DNA of 41,602 bases from Pseudorhizobium xiangyangii (lineage in GTDB: Bacteria; Pseudomonadota; Alphaproteobacteria; Rhizobiales; Rhizobiaceae): positions 1 through 41,602 of the forward strand of contig NZ_JAJAWH010000032.1 of NCBI RefSeq assembly GCF_020531965.1, in the 5' to 3' direction. Below are positions 1-7,290 of the stretch, in pieces. Below the pieces are notes generated by a model that was not told the DNA's origin, did not search any database, and saw only the letters and a list, made by a program, of their open reading frames with translations. The position numbers and the translations under genes are program-made. Within the stretch, counting starts at the first letter, position 1. Each line of letters starts with the position of its first letter.

Positions 1-209
1 CAAACTTGCTCTTTGCCATTGAATGCTTCCTGTGGACATGGGTTGCGAACCCGGCACGCGGGTTTGGTGTGGCCGTTTAAGGCTTTCCCAGACAATGCGC
101 AAGACATAAATGTCTGGAGATCCGCGACTGCCGCAGCAGGTCATTTTATGCCGATACGAAGATGCAAGACGTGGCAAAGCCGTCACCAACAATCATGGAG
201 GAGCAAGCC

Positions 210-470
210 ATGAAACAGATCGCAAGTCTATTGTGCGTCATCGCCCTTGCCGGATGTTCCCAGTCGACGTCCGGCATCGAGCCGATCCCGGGAAGCATCA
301 CCTATGGCGGGCAGCCGCAGAGCCGCCTGACCAAGGCTCCCGTGGGCAGCGCGGTCACGAATCGCCTGAGAGATCAGTTTGGCCAAGGGTACGAGGAGAC
401 TTATATCATACAGCCGGACCGAAGCCTGAAGCTGGTCAGCCGGCAGAGGGTGGAGTTTCCCAACAGGTGA
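210..470 (+). CDS. Small lipoprotein
   Basis: This 86-aa protein starts MKQIASLLCVIALAGC, a short basic N-terminus and hydrophobic stretch ending in a lipobox (LAGC), so it should be exported, lipid-modified on Cys16 and held in a membrane. The ATG at 210 was chosen because GGAGGAGC (197-204) is a good ribosome-binding site and the signal peptide begins there; an upstream in-frame ATG at 162 would put polar residues before the signal. The mature part is short and polar with no domain I recognise. It belongs to the chromosomal flank, not the prophage. Function unknown. Confidence 0.75.
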   Translation: MKQIASLLCVIALAGCSQSTSGIEPIPGSITYGGQPQSRLTKAPVGSAVTNRLRDQFGQGYEETYIIQPDRSLKLVSRQRVEFPNR

Positions 471-495
471 ACCATTCCCCTACTGCGGCAGCAAA

Positions 496-885
496 ATGAT
501 TTATCGATCCGACGACACCCACCCTGCCCTTGTGATGCGCCTCGATTTCCCCGACGGCCGCCGGCTGGGACGCGGGAAGATCCAGCTTCTGGACAACATC
601 CGGAATCATGGTTCAATTTCGGCAGGTGGGCGGGCAATGGACATGTCCTATCGCCGTGCCTGGATGCTGGTGGACGAGATGAACCGGATGTTCGCCGAGC
701 CCGTCGTCGTGACGCAGCGCGGTGGAAGCCAGGGTGGACGCGCCGTCGTGACCCCCTTCGGCAACGATCTTATATTGCGGTTTCGCGCCATGGAGCGGCA
801 GTGCCGTGCAGCCATCCAGCCGGACGTCGAATGGCTGCTGGCCGCTTTGCGAAACGAACCGCCACCGACAGAGGATGGCGCGTAG
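496..885 (+). CDS. modE: ModE-type molybdate-responsive regulator (HTH only)
   Basis: The 129-aa protein matches the N-terminal winged-helix domain of ModE/LysR-like molybdate regulators: a segment around residues 25-50 (LLDNIRNHGSISAGGRAMDMSYRRAW) spans helix, turn and recognition helix, followed by the family's GGxxGGRAxVTPFG wing near residues 70-83. It lacks the C-terminal TOBE molybdate-binding domains of full ModE (about 260 aa), so how it senses molybdate is unclear; short single-domain versions are common in alphaproteobacteria. It converges on modA, and two ModE-box-like palindromes lie upstream of modA, which fits a regulator/target pair. Family assignment is firm; the symbol assumes it regulates mod genes. 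Confidence 0.82.
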   Translation: MIYRSDDTHPALVMRLDFPDGRRLGRGKIQLLDNIRNHGSISAGGRAMDMSYRRAWMLVDEMNRMFAEPVVVTQRGGSQGGRAVVTPFGNDLILRFRAMERQCRAAIQPDVEWLLAALRNEPPPTEDGA

Positions 886-903
886 ACGCGACATCGCGCC
901 ATC
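874..903. terminator. Hairpin between convergent modE and modA
   Basis: Perfect 9-bp inverted repeat GATGGCGCG (874-882) / CGCGCCATC (895-903) with a 12-nt loop that spans the modE stop codon. It sits exactly between the convergent genes and could terminate both. The T-run after it is weak (GTTTGA), so intrinsic termination is only moderately likely. Confidence 0.4.
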
Positions 904-921
904 CCGTTTGAGGTAATGGAT

Positions 922-1704
922 TCAGCGAAGAACCTCGAACCCTTCAGCTTCAAAGAAAGGCCGGGCCTCTTCCGACTTCAGGAACGCAAGATAGTCTGCC
1001 GCCTGAGGGTTGTCGGATTCGGCCAGCAGGGCGACCGGATAGATGACGGGCGGATGGCTGTCGGCCGGGAAAGTGCCAACCACTGAGACTTCCGGGTCGG
1101 CAATGGCATCCGTCTGGTAGACGATGCCATAGGGAGCTTCCCCGCGGGAAACCAGAAGGAGAGCCGCACGCACGTTCTCCGCTCCCGCTACACTGGTCTC
1201 GACAGATGACCAGACACCCAACGCCTCGAGTGCAGCCTTGCCATACTTGCCGGCCGGAACCGAATCGGGCGCTCCCATGGCCAGCTTGCCGCCGGCGAGC
1301 AGGCCTGCAAGATTGAAGCCAGGCTTGATCTCGACGACGGGGGCATCTTTCGCGCCGACGAGAACGATGCGGTTACCGAGAAGGTTCGTTCGACTCGCTT
1401 CGTCGATCAGCTTTCGCTCCGTCAGGTAATCCATCCAGGCAAGATCCGCCGAAATGAAGACATCCGCAGGGGCTCCCGCCTCGATCTGCTTGGCGAGCGC
1501 GGAACTTGCCGCATAGGAGATGGACGTCTTGGCCCCGCCCTTCTCCGTCCAGGCAGCGCTCGCCGCGTCGAGTGCGTTCTTCATGCTCGCGGCCGCAAAT
1601 ACCGTCACCGTCTCCTGCGCGACCGAGACCGACGGTGCCGACACGAACAGGCTCAATCCCAACGCCACGACGCTCGCGGCTTGGCGCACTTGCTTCATCA
1701 TCAT
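922..1704 (-). CDS. modA: Molybdate ABC transporter periplasmic binding protein ModA
   Basis: 260 aa with a Sec signal peptide (charged start, hydrophobic core, cleavage near APSVSVAQE) and ModA signatures: TVFAAASMKNALD after the signal, the ASSALAKQIEAGAPADVFISAD segment, and VSRGEAPYGIVYQTDA in the second lobe. It binds molybdate or tungstate in the periplasm for delivery to ModBC. Length is normal. Start: MMM offers three Met codons; the first (1704) has GGAGGG six bases upstream. No modB or modC follows; the next gene is the convergent modE, so the permease must be elsewhere or lost. A large inverted repeat overlaps its ribosome-binding site. Confidence 0.93.
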   Translation of the reverse strand: MMMKQVRQAASVVALGLSLFVSAPSVSVAQETVTVFAAASMKNALDAASAAWTEKGGAKTSISYAASSALAKQIEAGAPADVFISADLAWMDYLTERKLIDEASRTNLLGNRIVLVGAKDAPVVEIKPGFNLAGLLAGGKLAMGAPDSVPAGKYGKAALEALGVWSSVETSVAGAENVRAALLLVSRGEAPYGIVYQTDAIADPEVSVVGTFPADSHPPVIYPVALLAESDNPQAADYLAFLKSEEARPFFEAEGFEVLR

Positions 1705-1711
1705 TTAAATC

Positions 1712-1789
1712 CCTCCAGCATCGATATGTTTCAAAGAATATATCGATGCTGGAGGCGGCGTCCACCGATATGTTCGGCAGAATAGATCG
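1712..1789. promoter_or_regulatory. Tandem palindromic operators (Mo-box-like) upstream of modA
   Basis: Two related 24-bp elements start CGATATGTT and end in ATCG: 1722-1745 and 1766-1789, identical at 19 of 24 positions and 44 bp apart, about four helical turns. Their AT-rich arms resemble ModE boxes (CGNTATA-type arms around a spacer). The first extends into a perfect 16-bp inverted repeat, 1712-1727 and 1740-1755, whose left arm contains the modA ribosome-binding site (GGAGGG on the minus strand). It may therefore be a DNA operator, an mRNA hairpin hiding the start site, or both. Confidence 0.6.
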
Positions 1790-2241
1790 CCACAAAGTTT
1801 GGATGAATGGAACGCATGCGGCCACAGCCGTCGCTTTCGGTAAGACTGCCTCGTGATCTGACATCGCACACAAGACCACCCGCCGCTTCAGCCGGGCGAC
1901 CAGCCCTCTTGCCGATGATGGTTCTCCGCTATTGAAATGGATGGACGAATTGCGTCCGCTCTGTCAAAAGCCAGTCAGGACGCGACTGCCGTTAGCTTTA
2001 GAACGGGGTCGGGCAACCGATTGACGTCACGTTGCTGCCGCGAGATTACGCTGGCCGTCCTCTCGCTCTTACATCAACAGTGCACCCCGCGAAGTTGCTA
2101 CGCCGTGATGGGCGACCCCATTCATGATGGATCTCCGGATTGTGGAATAGATATGCCTGTTAAGACGGGGACGAGCGCCCGTGACTTACTGCTTGCTATT
2201 AAGGGGCGATGCAGTCATGGCCATGCAAAAGGAACCCCCAC
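1790..2241. other. Long intergenic region, no gene recognised
   Basis: About 450 bases between modA's upstream operators and the next small gene. Short open frames here have neither a ribosome-binding site nor protein-like composition. I see no tRNA, no clear sigma-70 promoter and no strong terminator. Confidence 0.5.
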
Positions 2242-2475
2242 ATGATCTCGCAAAAATTCATCATCATCCCCTACAAGAAAAGCAGGGGCGGACTGACGGC
2301 CGGTGAGATGAGGCAGGCGACAAGCGCCGCGTCGGCCGAGCGCATAGCGACCGCGATGGCCGATCGTCATCCCGGCGTGGCTGCCTATTCCGTGATGGTG
2401 GATAGCGAAACCGGCGACATGACATCCCCTGCCCTGATCATTTCCTTCGGGGACATACCTCCCCTGGAGGAATAA
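2242..2475 (+). CDS. Small hypothetical protein
   Basis: 77 aa, beginning MISQKFIIIPYKKSRGG. The composition is protein-like: a hydrophobic beta-like N-terminal strand, a charged central helix (TAGEMRQATSAASAERIATAMADRH) and an acidic C-terminus. The ATG at 2242 was preferred over 2209 because of AAAAGGA about ten bases upstream. It is the last gene of the flank before the truncated tRNA. Family not recognised. Confidence 0.6.
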   Translation: MISQKFIIIPYKKSRGGLTAGEMRQATSAASAERIATAMADRHPGVAAYSVMVDSETGDMTSPALIISFGDIPPLEE

Positions 2476-2632
2476 TCCGCAGAAGAGATGGGCGCGTTCG
2501 TGATTCTCCAGATCGTGGAATGGCCAAGCACACAACGCGCAGGATGAACGCCGCAAGAGTCGACACGACGGATCAACAGCTCGCCGCAAAGGCGGGCCAC
2601 GAGACGCAGAATAGCTAAATGGATGAAAGCTC

Positions 2633-2679
2633 TGGAGCGGGTAACGGGAATCGAACCCGTGTATTCAGCTTGGAAGGCT
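2633..2679 (-). other. attL candidate: truncated 3' part of tRNA-Gly(UCC)
   Basis: On the minus strand these 47 bases read as the 3' part of a tRNA: anticodon loop CUUCCAA (anticodon UCC, Gly), a perfect T-arm (ACGGG-TTCGATT-CCCGT), acceptor strand TACCCGC, discriminator T and encoded CCA. The sequence to the right has no GCGGGTA acceptor strand and no D-arm, so the 5' half is missing. The phage-side sequence begins exactly where the 5' half should be. This is the duplicated core left when an integrase uses a tRNA 3' end. The intact tRNA should be restored at the far end of the prophage, outside the window. Confidence 0.85.
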
Positions 2680-2805
2680 TTCAAAACCTTCAATGGTTTC
2701 TATGCCCTCGTGTCACTCTGTTTCCGTGTCGTTCATCTCCGAACTTGAACCGGAGACACGATATGTTCTGTTGACGTTCCCGGTCATCCGAGCAAATCCT
2801 TGCCC

Positions 2806-3093
2806 ATGACCTGGCAGAAGAAATACCGCTGGACGCAGACGTGGCCCGGAGAAGGGCACGAAGACTGGGTCGCCTACGATGGCAGGATCTGCGTCGGCCG
2901 AATCATGTTGGACAAGACCACACACAGCCGCAAGGGAATGTTCATGTGGAGCGGAAGCGCAGCGCAGCACGAAGGCTTCCCGCAACGTGTCATGCCCCAC
3001 CAAGGATGGGAGCAAGAGCACTGGCAGGCCGCCAAGGCTGTAGAGGACTGGTACGATAGGATGAGAGAGCGGAACGGACTACCCCAGCGATAG
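2806..3093 (+). CDS. Hypothetical prophage-end protein
   Basis: 95 aa, Trp- and Met-rich (MTWQKKYRWTQTWPGEGHED), ending in a charged helix (EDWYDRMRERN). It is the first gene inside the left attachment site, on the plus strand and opposite to the late operon. Start at ATG 2806; a TTG two codons upstream is less likely. Its 3' end overlaps the 3' end of the convergent membrane protein by 15 bases. Family and function not recognised. Confidence 0.6.
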   Translation: MTWQKKYRWTQTWPGEGHEDWVAYDGRICVGRIMLDKTTHSRKGMFMWSGSAAQHEGFPQRVMPHQGWEQEHWQAAKAVEDWYDRMRERNGLPQR

Positions 3094-3546
3094 CGCTATG
3101 CTCACCCCAGACATGAGTCCGGCGATGAATAGAGCAGCCCCGACGAGCATGAGGCTGCGGTTGGCTATCACTCCGTCTTCTACGTCGGGCGCCACAAGGA
3201 TCAACCCACAGGCCCACGCGAGCATCCAGACGACGAAGTAAGTCACCATGGCGACGTCGAGGCCGGGATAGTAGGTGATCGTCATCACCCATACGCGGTG
3301 AAAGAATAGGATCGTCAGGAGCGATGCCACGCCCACGATCAGGAACTCAGCCCCTGCCCTTCCGTTTCGAAAGGATCGGAGAGCGTCGGGAACCCACCGG
3401 ACAACGCCAGCTGACGTGAAGCCCGTCACGAGGGCATAGGCTACGTTTCTGACCCCATCCTCGGATAGCGCTGCAGATGCAGCTGTGAAAGCTAGAACGG
3501 CGAATACAGCCGACCATGCGGCTATTGATGACTTTAGCCTCTTCAA
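3079..3546 (-). CDS. Membrane protein, four predicted TM segments
   Basis: 155 aa with hydrophobic segments near residues 8-27, 66-84, 97-117 and 130-152, so a polytopic inner-membrane protein. It is the last gene of the late operon and overlaps the preceding gene by four bases (ATGA). Its place at the end of the lysis cluster suggests a role in lysis or superinfection exclusion, which is inference from context only; P22 and related phages carry exclusion membrane proteins at comparable positions. Confidence 0.65.
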   Translation of the reverse strand: MKRLKSSIAAWSAVFAVLAFTAASAALSEDGVRNVAYALVTGFTSAGVVRWVPDALRSFRNGRAGAEFLIVGVASLLTILFFHRVWVMTITYYPGLDVAMVTYFVVWMLAWACGLILVAPDVEDGVIANRSLMLVGAALFIAGLMSGVSIALSLG

Positions 3547-3734
3547 TGTCCCTTACCCCTGTGCATGCTCGCAATCGCGTCGTTGGCAATCTTCGTGACG
3601 TCACTGGTCCTGCGCGTGAGCTGGACAACAGCCTCGGAGAATTCTGTTCGCGCCCGGTTCTTCGGCTCACCCTGTCGGGCAGCCCGGCGCTTGCTTTCCT
3701 TCCACACGGGCCAAAGAGACGAAAATATCTTCAT
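3543..3734 (-). CDS. Small basic protein in lysis cluster
   Basis: 63 aa, Arg/Lys-rich after a short hydrophobic start (MKIFSSLWPVWKESKRRAARQ). It is joined to its neighbours by four-base ATGA overlaps on both sides, indicating translational coupling. No domain recognised and no clear full-length TM helix. Possibly an accessory of the adjacent membrane proteins. Confidence 0.55.
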   Translation of the reverse strand: MKIFSSLWPVWKESKRRAARQGEPKNRARTEFSEAVVQLTRRTSDVTKIANDAIASMHRGKGH

Positions 3735-3970
3735 TTCCCGAGGCTCTTTTCTGTGAGGCGGATGATCGTGTCCCGCCAGAACGCGGTGTTGTCATCAAAC
3801 TTTTGGACCACCGCCGTGAGGATCTGGTAGGTTTTCAGGATTTCCGCCTCGGCAGATCGCCTGTCTCGTCGCTCAAGCAGAGCCCAAGCTAGGAACACGA
3901 GCGCGAACCCGACAACGACCGTCTCCTTGTTGGCGAGGAGAGCAATGATGTCTTTGGTAGAGAACTCCAT
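3731..3970 (-). CDS. Single-TM protein, possible spanin/holin component
   Basis: 79 aa: one hydrophobic segment at about residues 17-33 (VVVGFALVFLAWALLER) followed by a charged, probably helical C-terminal region (RRDRRSAEAEILKTYQILTAVVQKFDD). This type II membrane-anchor plus coiled-coil layout resembles inner-membrane spanins (Rz), and a small lipoprotein lies a few genes upstream, as expected for a two-component spanin pair. There is no sequence-level evidence for the family. Confidence 0.6.
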   Translation of the reverse strand: MEFSTKDIIALLANKETVVVGFALVFLAWALLERRDRRSAEAEILKTYQILTAVVQKFDDNTAFWRDTIIRLTEKSLGK

Positions 3971-4152
3971 CAGCCTGGTATCTCTCTGACGAGTCCATGC
4001 GCGAAAGCTTCCCGGTGCATTCTCAACGGCTTCATGCGCAGGCCCTCGATCGTGTAGATGACTACGTCGCCCTCAATGGCGTGGACGACGTAGGTAGTTC
4101 CGAAGTTGTTGATGTACCGACAGCCGGTTTCGAGCAGCGAACCGTCCATCAC
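3970..4152 (-). CDS. Small hypothetical protein in lysis cluster
   Basis: 60 aa, probably a small beta-rich domain (GTTYVVHAIEGDVVIYTIEG). Its start overlaps the previous stop by four bases and its stop shares one base with the next start (TGATG), so it is translationally coupled inside the cluster. Function not recognised. Confidence 0.55.
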   Translation of the reverse strand: MMDGSLLETGCRYINNFGTTYVVHAIEGDVVIYTIEGLRMKPLRMHREAFAHGLVREIPG

Positions 4153-4505
4153 TGACCTATGGGTGTCTTGGCTTTCCAGCGCCCGTAGAGGCTGAGAACA
4201 CCGCCGGCAGCCGTGCCGAGCGCGAGGCCGAGAGCCACGAACTGATCCGCATCGATGATGTCAGATGACACGCCGAACGCCCCCAGAAGAGGTAGGACGA
4301 TGGAAGCAATGGCGCCCCAGGTCACGCGGCTGCGATACCATGGCTCGGAATTTGTCGCGTGAGCCACGACCGGCGCGACCTCTGCCAGCACCTTCGACGT
4401 GACCACGTTCACGTCCCTGCCCTCAGTCGCCGTCAGCGGTCTTGCTGCGGCTTCGAAGACGCCCTTGACGATGGCGTCACGAACAGCGGTTTCAACCTTC
4501 GACAT
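4149..4505 (-). CDS. Probable holin-like membrane protein
   Basis: 118 aa. The N-terminal half is amphipathic and charged. The C-terminal half has two hydrophobic segments, about residues 61-80 (VTWGAIASIVLPLLGAFGV) and 88-108 (VALGLALGTAAGGVLSLYG), then a basic tail (RWKAKTPIGQ). This matches the small holin-like proteins found beside phage endolysins. It lies two genes downstream of the endolysin and overlaps the lipoprotein gene by 14 bases. The holin role is inferred from topology and position. Confidence 0.65.
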   Translation of the reverse strand: MSKVETAVRDAIVKGVFEAAARPLTATEGRDVNVVTSKVLAEVAPVVAHATNSEPWYRSRVTWGAIASIVLPLLGAFGVSSDIIDADQFVALGLALGTAAGGVLSLYGRWKAKTPIGQ

Positions 4506-4815
4506 TCTGAGCCTCCTTCAGAGCCGCGGTGATGACGGCATAGGCGGTCGCGGCGCTCACGAGTGTAGACGCGAGCGTGGCCGTGTCCTTGTTGGCGCAG
4601 ACGACGACGAGCTGGCCGTAAGCTGCCTCTTCCTTCGCAACGGTGCTGGGCTTGATTTTGCCGGTGGCAGCAATGGCGACGAAAACCGCATGGCCGGTAT
4701 CAGCAGCAGAACAGATCTGCGGAAGGCTTTGGCGGATCGCGGTATCGATCGAGCCGGTGTGGGTGCAAGCGGACAAGCCAATGGCTGCCGCTGCCAGGAT
4801 AAGCAGAGACTTCAT
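4492..4815 (-). CDS. Small phage lipoprotein
   Basis: 107 aa starting MKSLLILAAAAIGLSACTHTG: a signal peptide with lipobox LSAC, so lipidated at Cys17. The mature part is Ala/Thr-rich and helical. The ATG at 4815 was chosen over 4914 because the signal peptide and an AAGGA site lie there and the longer frame would run into the endolysin gene. It starts 22 bases after the endolysin stop. A lipoprotein beside an endolysin may be an outer-membrane spanin (Rz1-like), though 107 aa is long for that. Confidence 0.75.
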   Translation of the reverse strand: MKSLLILAAAAIGLSACTHTGSIDTAIRQSLPQICSAADTGHAVFVAIAATGKIKPSTVAKEEAAYGQLVVVCANKDTATLASTLVSAATAYAVITAALKEAQNVEG

Positions 4816-4837
4816 AGGTTCGGTTCCTTGTGGTGGG

Positions 4838-5548
4838 TTAGAGCTTGGCTTTGACTTCAGATCGCAGCTTGTCGCCGCAGGCCTTGGCGCCCTTGATGGA
4901 AGGCTCGAAGGCAAGACGAGTGAAATCCCACTTGCCTCTCTGGGCTATCCCGAGATTGTTCTGCACCTCGGCATGGGAAAGAACGGTCTTTGCCGTGACC
5001 AGGATGCCGTAGCGCCGGCAGAGTTCAGCAACGACCGACGTCAGCGCCGTCCATTGCTTTTCGGTCATGGGATACTTGCCGGGATTGAAGGGGATTTCGC
5101 TAGAACCGCCCATGCAGCAAAGCGAGACGCCGATCGATCCGCTGTTGCAGTTCAACGTGTGGGCGGCATAGCCATTCTTCGCCGGTGCTTCGTTGAGCTT
5201 GATCGACGGGATACCCCGGATCAGCTTGCCGTCGGCCTCGATCAGGATGTGGTAGTGACCCCGATCGAACTCGGACGCCTTGTGAGCGCCGGCCGTCCAG
5301 TGGCAGATGATCCGCTCCATCTTAGCCATGGGCATCCAGTCGGCGGGGATGGTTGCGCCAGAGGCTACAGGGGCCGCAGGAGCGGGTTTCGCCGCTTCCG
5401 GCACCTTCGGGCCGCGCAAGCCCTCCAGTTCATCCAGAGCCTTTCCAACGGCCGTCTGTGTCTCGCCGCCGAAGTCGCCGTCTGGGCCGAACTTAGGAAG
5501 CGGGAATCCAAGCGCGATCAAGCGCCGCTGCAGAGACTGCACGGACAT
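4838..5548 (-). CDS. Endolysin: N-acetylmuramoyl-L-alanine amidase with PG-binding domain
   Basis: 236 aa. Residues 1-45 form a peptidoglycan-binding domain (SLQRRLIALGF...FGPDGDFGGETQTAV), followed by an Ala/Pro linker and an Amidase_2 domain from about residue 75: ERIICHWTAG supplies zinc ligand His83, GHYHILIEADG is the conserved core, SHAE supplies His192, and KWD supplies Asp208. It cleaves the amide bond between MurNAc and the stem peptide to lyse the cell. No signal peptide is visible, so a holin should release it. It is the first gene of the lysis cluster; ribosome-binding site TGGAGA precedes the ATG. Confidence 0.9.
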   Translation of the reverse strand: MSVQSLQRRLIALGFPLPKFGPDGDFGGETQTAVGKALDELEGLRGPKVPEAAKPAPAAPVASGATIPADWMPMAKMERIICHWTAGAHKASEFDRGHYHILIEADGKLIRGIPSIKLNEAPAKNGYAAHTLNCNSGSIGVSLCCMGGSSEIPFNPGKYPMTEKQWTALTSVVAELCRRYGILVTAKTVLSHAEVQNNLGIAQRGKWDFTRLAFEPSIKGAKACGDKLRSEVKAKL

Positions 5549-5697
5549 GATGGTTCTCCAGATTGTGGGGAGGGTAGGCTTATGGGGCTCTAGTGGGAGT
5601 GGGTAATTATGCCGTGCGGAGAAGGGTTGCGCTTGGCGTGGCTTGACTTACCCAATGTCTTAGGGAAGTTACGTGCGACACGCGAGACGAGGACGCC

Positions 5698-6012
5698 ATG
5701 GCTGACGATATCGAAGACCTTCGCAAGCTGCTATTCAACATGATGGCGAGGGTGGCGGCCAACGAGCAAATCAGTCGTGCTGCGTTTGCAATCCTATGCT
5801 CTTATGACAACGATCCAGAGCTTAGCGACAAACTGAAGTCGGGCATATTCCCTCATCTTATCGAGAACGAGAAAAAAAGAGATTGGGGGCTCCACCCCTC
5901 AGTCGACCATTGGCTCCGCACCAGAACGGTTGACGCACTAAACGTTGAGCTAGAGCAGACTCTCGAACTAATTGAGCGAATCCGGAAAACTTCCAAAAGG
6001 AACGTGAATTGA
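5698..6012 (+). CDS. Hypothetical protein of plus-strand cassette
   Basis: 104 aa, acidic and helical (MADDIEDLRKLLFNMMARVAANEQ), without a recognised domain. It lies on the plus strand between the leftward lysis and tail-fibre genes, and its stop overlaps the start of the methyltransferase gene by one base (TGATG), so the two are probably co-expressed as a moron. The cassette looks poorer in GC than neighbouring structural genes. Confidence 0.65.
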   Translation: MADDIEDLRKLLFNMMARVAANEQISRAAFAILCSYDNDPELSDKLKSGIFPHLIENEKKRDWGLHPSVDHWLRTRTVDALNVELEQTLELIERIRKTSKRNVN

Positions 6013-6908
6013 TGTCCGTTGCACCGCAGTTCCTGACAGACATGGCCCATAAAGGTCTAGGTCTGGAGATAGCCCCATACTTTTTCCCGCGGCTCCTAAA
6101 ATCCGAACACAACGTCATGTACACGGACATGATTGGAAACGACGAGATCCAGGCGAAAGCTGCGGCAAATCCAGACCGCACCATGTTTGGCGAAGTGCCT
6201 CTAATCGATTTCGTATGGACACCCGGAACACCCCTTAAGCAGTGCGCTCCTGCGAACTTACTATTCGACTACGCTCTGGCGGCGCATGTGGTTGAACATG
6301 TTCCTGATACGATAGGTTGGCTCAACGACATTCTGTCAGTGGTGAAGGACGGCGGGCAGCTTTGCCTTTACGTACCCAACAAGCAGAATAGCTTTGACCA
6401 CTTCCGCCGGGAAACCTCACTAAGCGACCTCGTCGGCGCATACGTTGAACGCCGCAGCATTCCAACACCTTCTCAAGTTTTCGACTTCGTCAGCCGTTCC
6501 ATAGTGTACCGGAAAAACACTGAGACCCCGTTGGAGGGCACCAAGTTTGAAGACTGGGATCGCGCATATACAGACCAAGACGCGATCAATCTCTCGATAG
6601 AGACGTTCGTCCACCAAAAGTATCTCGACGTCCACTGCACCGTCTGGACGCCTGACAGCTTTGTCGAGACCTTTCGCAAGGTTACCGATTTAGGCCTAAT
6701 GAACATCGACGTGTCGGATCCCATCCTCCCTGGCACTGATGAATTCGTAGTCTTCATCACAAAGAGAGGCGAACCCCGCATAAAGCAGGACGAAATCGCC
6801 AACCCGGACAAAGAAACAATCAAGAAACTCACGAAGAGCGTCGAACACGCCAGCAAAGCATTTCATGAATGTAACGATAGGTTCCGCAAGTACATGGACG
6901 AGCATTAA
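6012..6908 (+). CDS. Class I SAM-dependent methyltransferase (moron)
   Basis: 298 aa. Early residues GLGLEIAPYFFP (about 15-26) match the GxExxP motif I variant of SAM methyltransferases linked to glycan loci. FDYALAAHVVEHVPDTIGWLND is the typical motif IV region (xxxHVxEHVPD), followed by VVKDGGQLCLYVPN. The C-terminal ~60 residues are Lys/Glu-rich. The ATG at 6012 overlaps the previous stop. It sits on the opposite strand between lysis and tail-fibre genes, typical of lysogenic-conversion cargo, so it might modify a surface polysaccharide. That role and the substrate are inference. Confidence 0.8.
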   Translation: MSVAPQFLTDMAHKGLGLEIAPYFFPRLLKSEHNVMYTDMIGNDEIQAKAAANPDRTMFGEVPLIDFVWTPGTPLKQCAPANLLFDYALAAHVVEHVPDTIGWLNDILSVVKDGGQLCLYVPNKQNSFDHFRRETSLSDLVGAYVERRSIPTPSQVFDFVSRSIVYRKNTETPLEGTKFEDWDRAYTDQDAINLSIETFVHQKYLDVHCTVWTPDSFVETFRKVTDLGLMNIDVSDPILPGTDEFVVFITKRGEPRIKQDEIANPDKETIKKLTKSVEHASKAFHECNDRFRKYMDEH

Positions 6909-6975
6909 CGTCTTCACGAGATGATGACCTCTCGCTAGAAGTTCGGCCCAAACACGACGAGGATCATCCGAGGAT

Positions 6976-7290
6976 TCAGGAAGGCGACAATATCTCCGCC
7001 GCCCGCGCCTCGCCAAACAGGCTTACGGCCACGCTTTCAAGCAGTGGCCATAGTTCATGATCGCTCCGGTATGACGATGCAGATCTGAAAATGTTCTGTA
7101 CGCGAATAGATTGGGTCAGCATAACCGCTTCCACCTGATCGGCTTCCGTTTCGGTTAGGCGCGACCATAGGTCTACCGGGTACAAGATGGTAACTGGCAA
7201 GACATGCGGCGGGGCAGCGCTACCATGCTCTGCTACTTCCTCAGGCGTCAGATCAAAGATAACGCCATTTTCGATGCGAGAAAGTTTCAT
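6976..7290 (-). CDS. Small tail-fibre-associated protein
   Basis: 104 aa ending in LWSRLTETEADQVEAVML...LFGEARAAEILSPS. This resembles the short proteins (LTDAEAE...FGEARAAELLA) often encoded straight after tail-fibre genes in alphaproteobacterial phages, whose function is unknown; a fibre chaperone role is possible. It overlaps the upstream fibre gene by four bases (ATGA). The plus-strand methyltransferase converges on it from the left. Confidence 0.6.
   Translation of the reverse strand: MKLSRIENGVIFDLTPEEVAEHGSAAPPHVLPVTILYPVDLWSRLTETEADQVEAVMLTQSIRVQNIFRSASSYRSDHELWPLLESVAVSLFGEARAAEILSPS

Noticed and set aside
874-903. Calling the modE-modA hairpin a confident bidirectional terminator
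   Set aside because: The stem is perfect but neither side has a convincing U-tract, so only a tentative feature was kept.
1937-2245. 102-codon plus-strand ORF in the flank
   Set aside because: No ribosome-binding site, mixed composition and an end overlapping the better-supported gene at 2242.
2680-2805. Integrase binding-site array or promoter next to attL
   Set aside because: TCTCCG/CGGAGA and CGTG/CACG repeats exist but no repeated arm sites were visible, and no integrase gene is present to compare.
4643-5593. 316-codon plus-strand ORF opposite the endolysin
   Set aside because: It is the antisense shadow of the amidase and lipoprotein genes in GC-rich DNA; it has no ribosome-binding site and an Arg/Gly-rich, domain-free translation.
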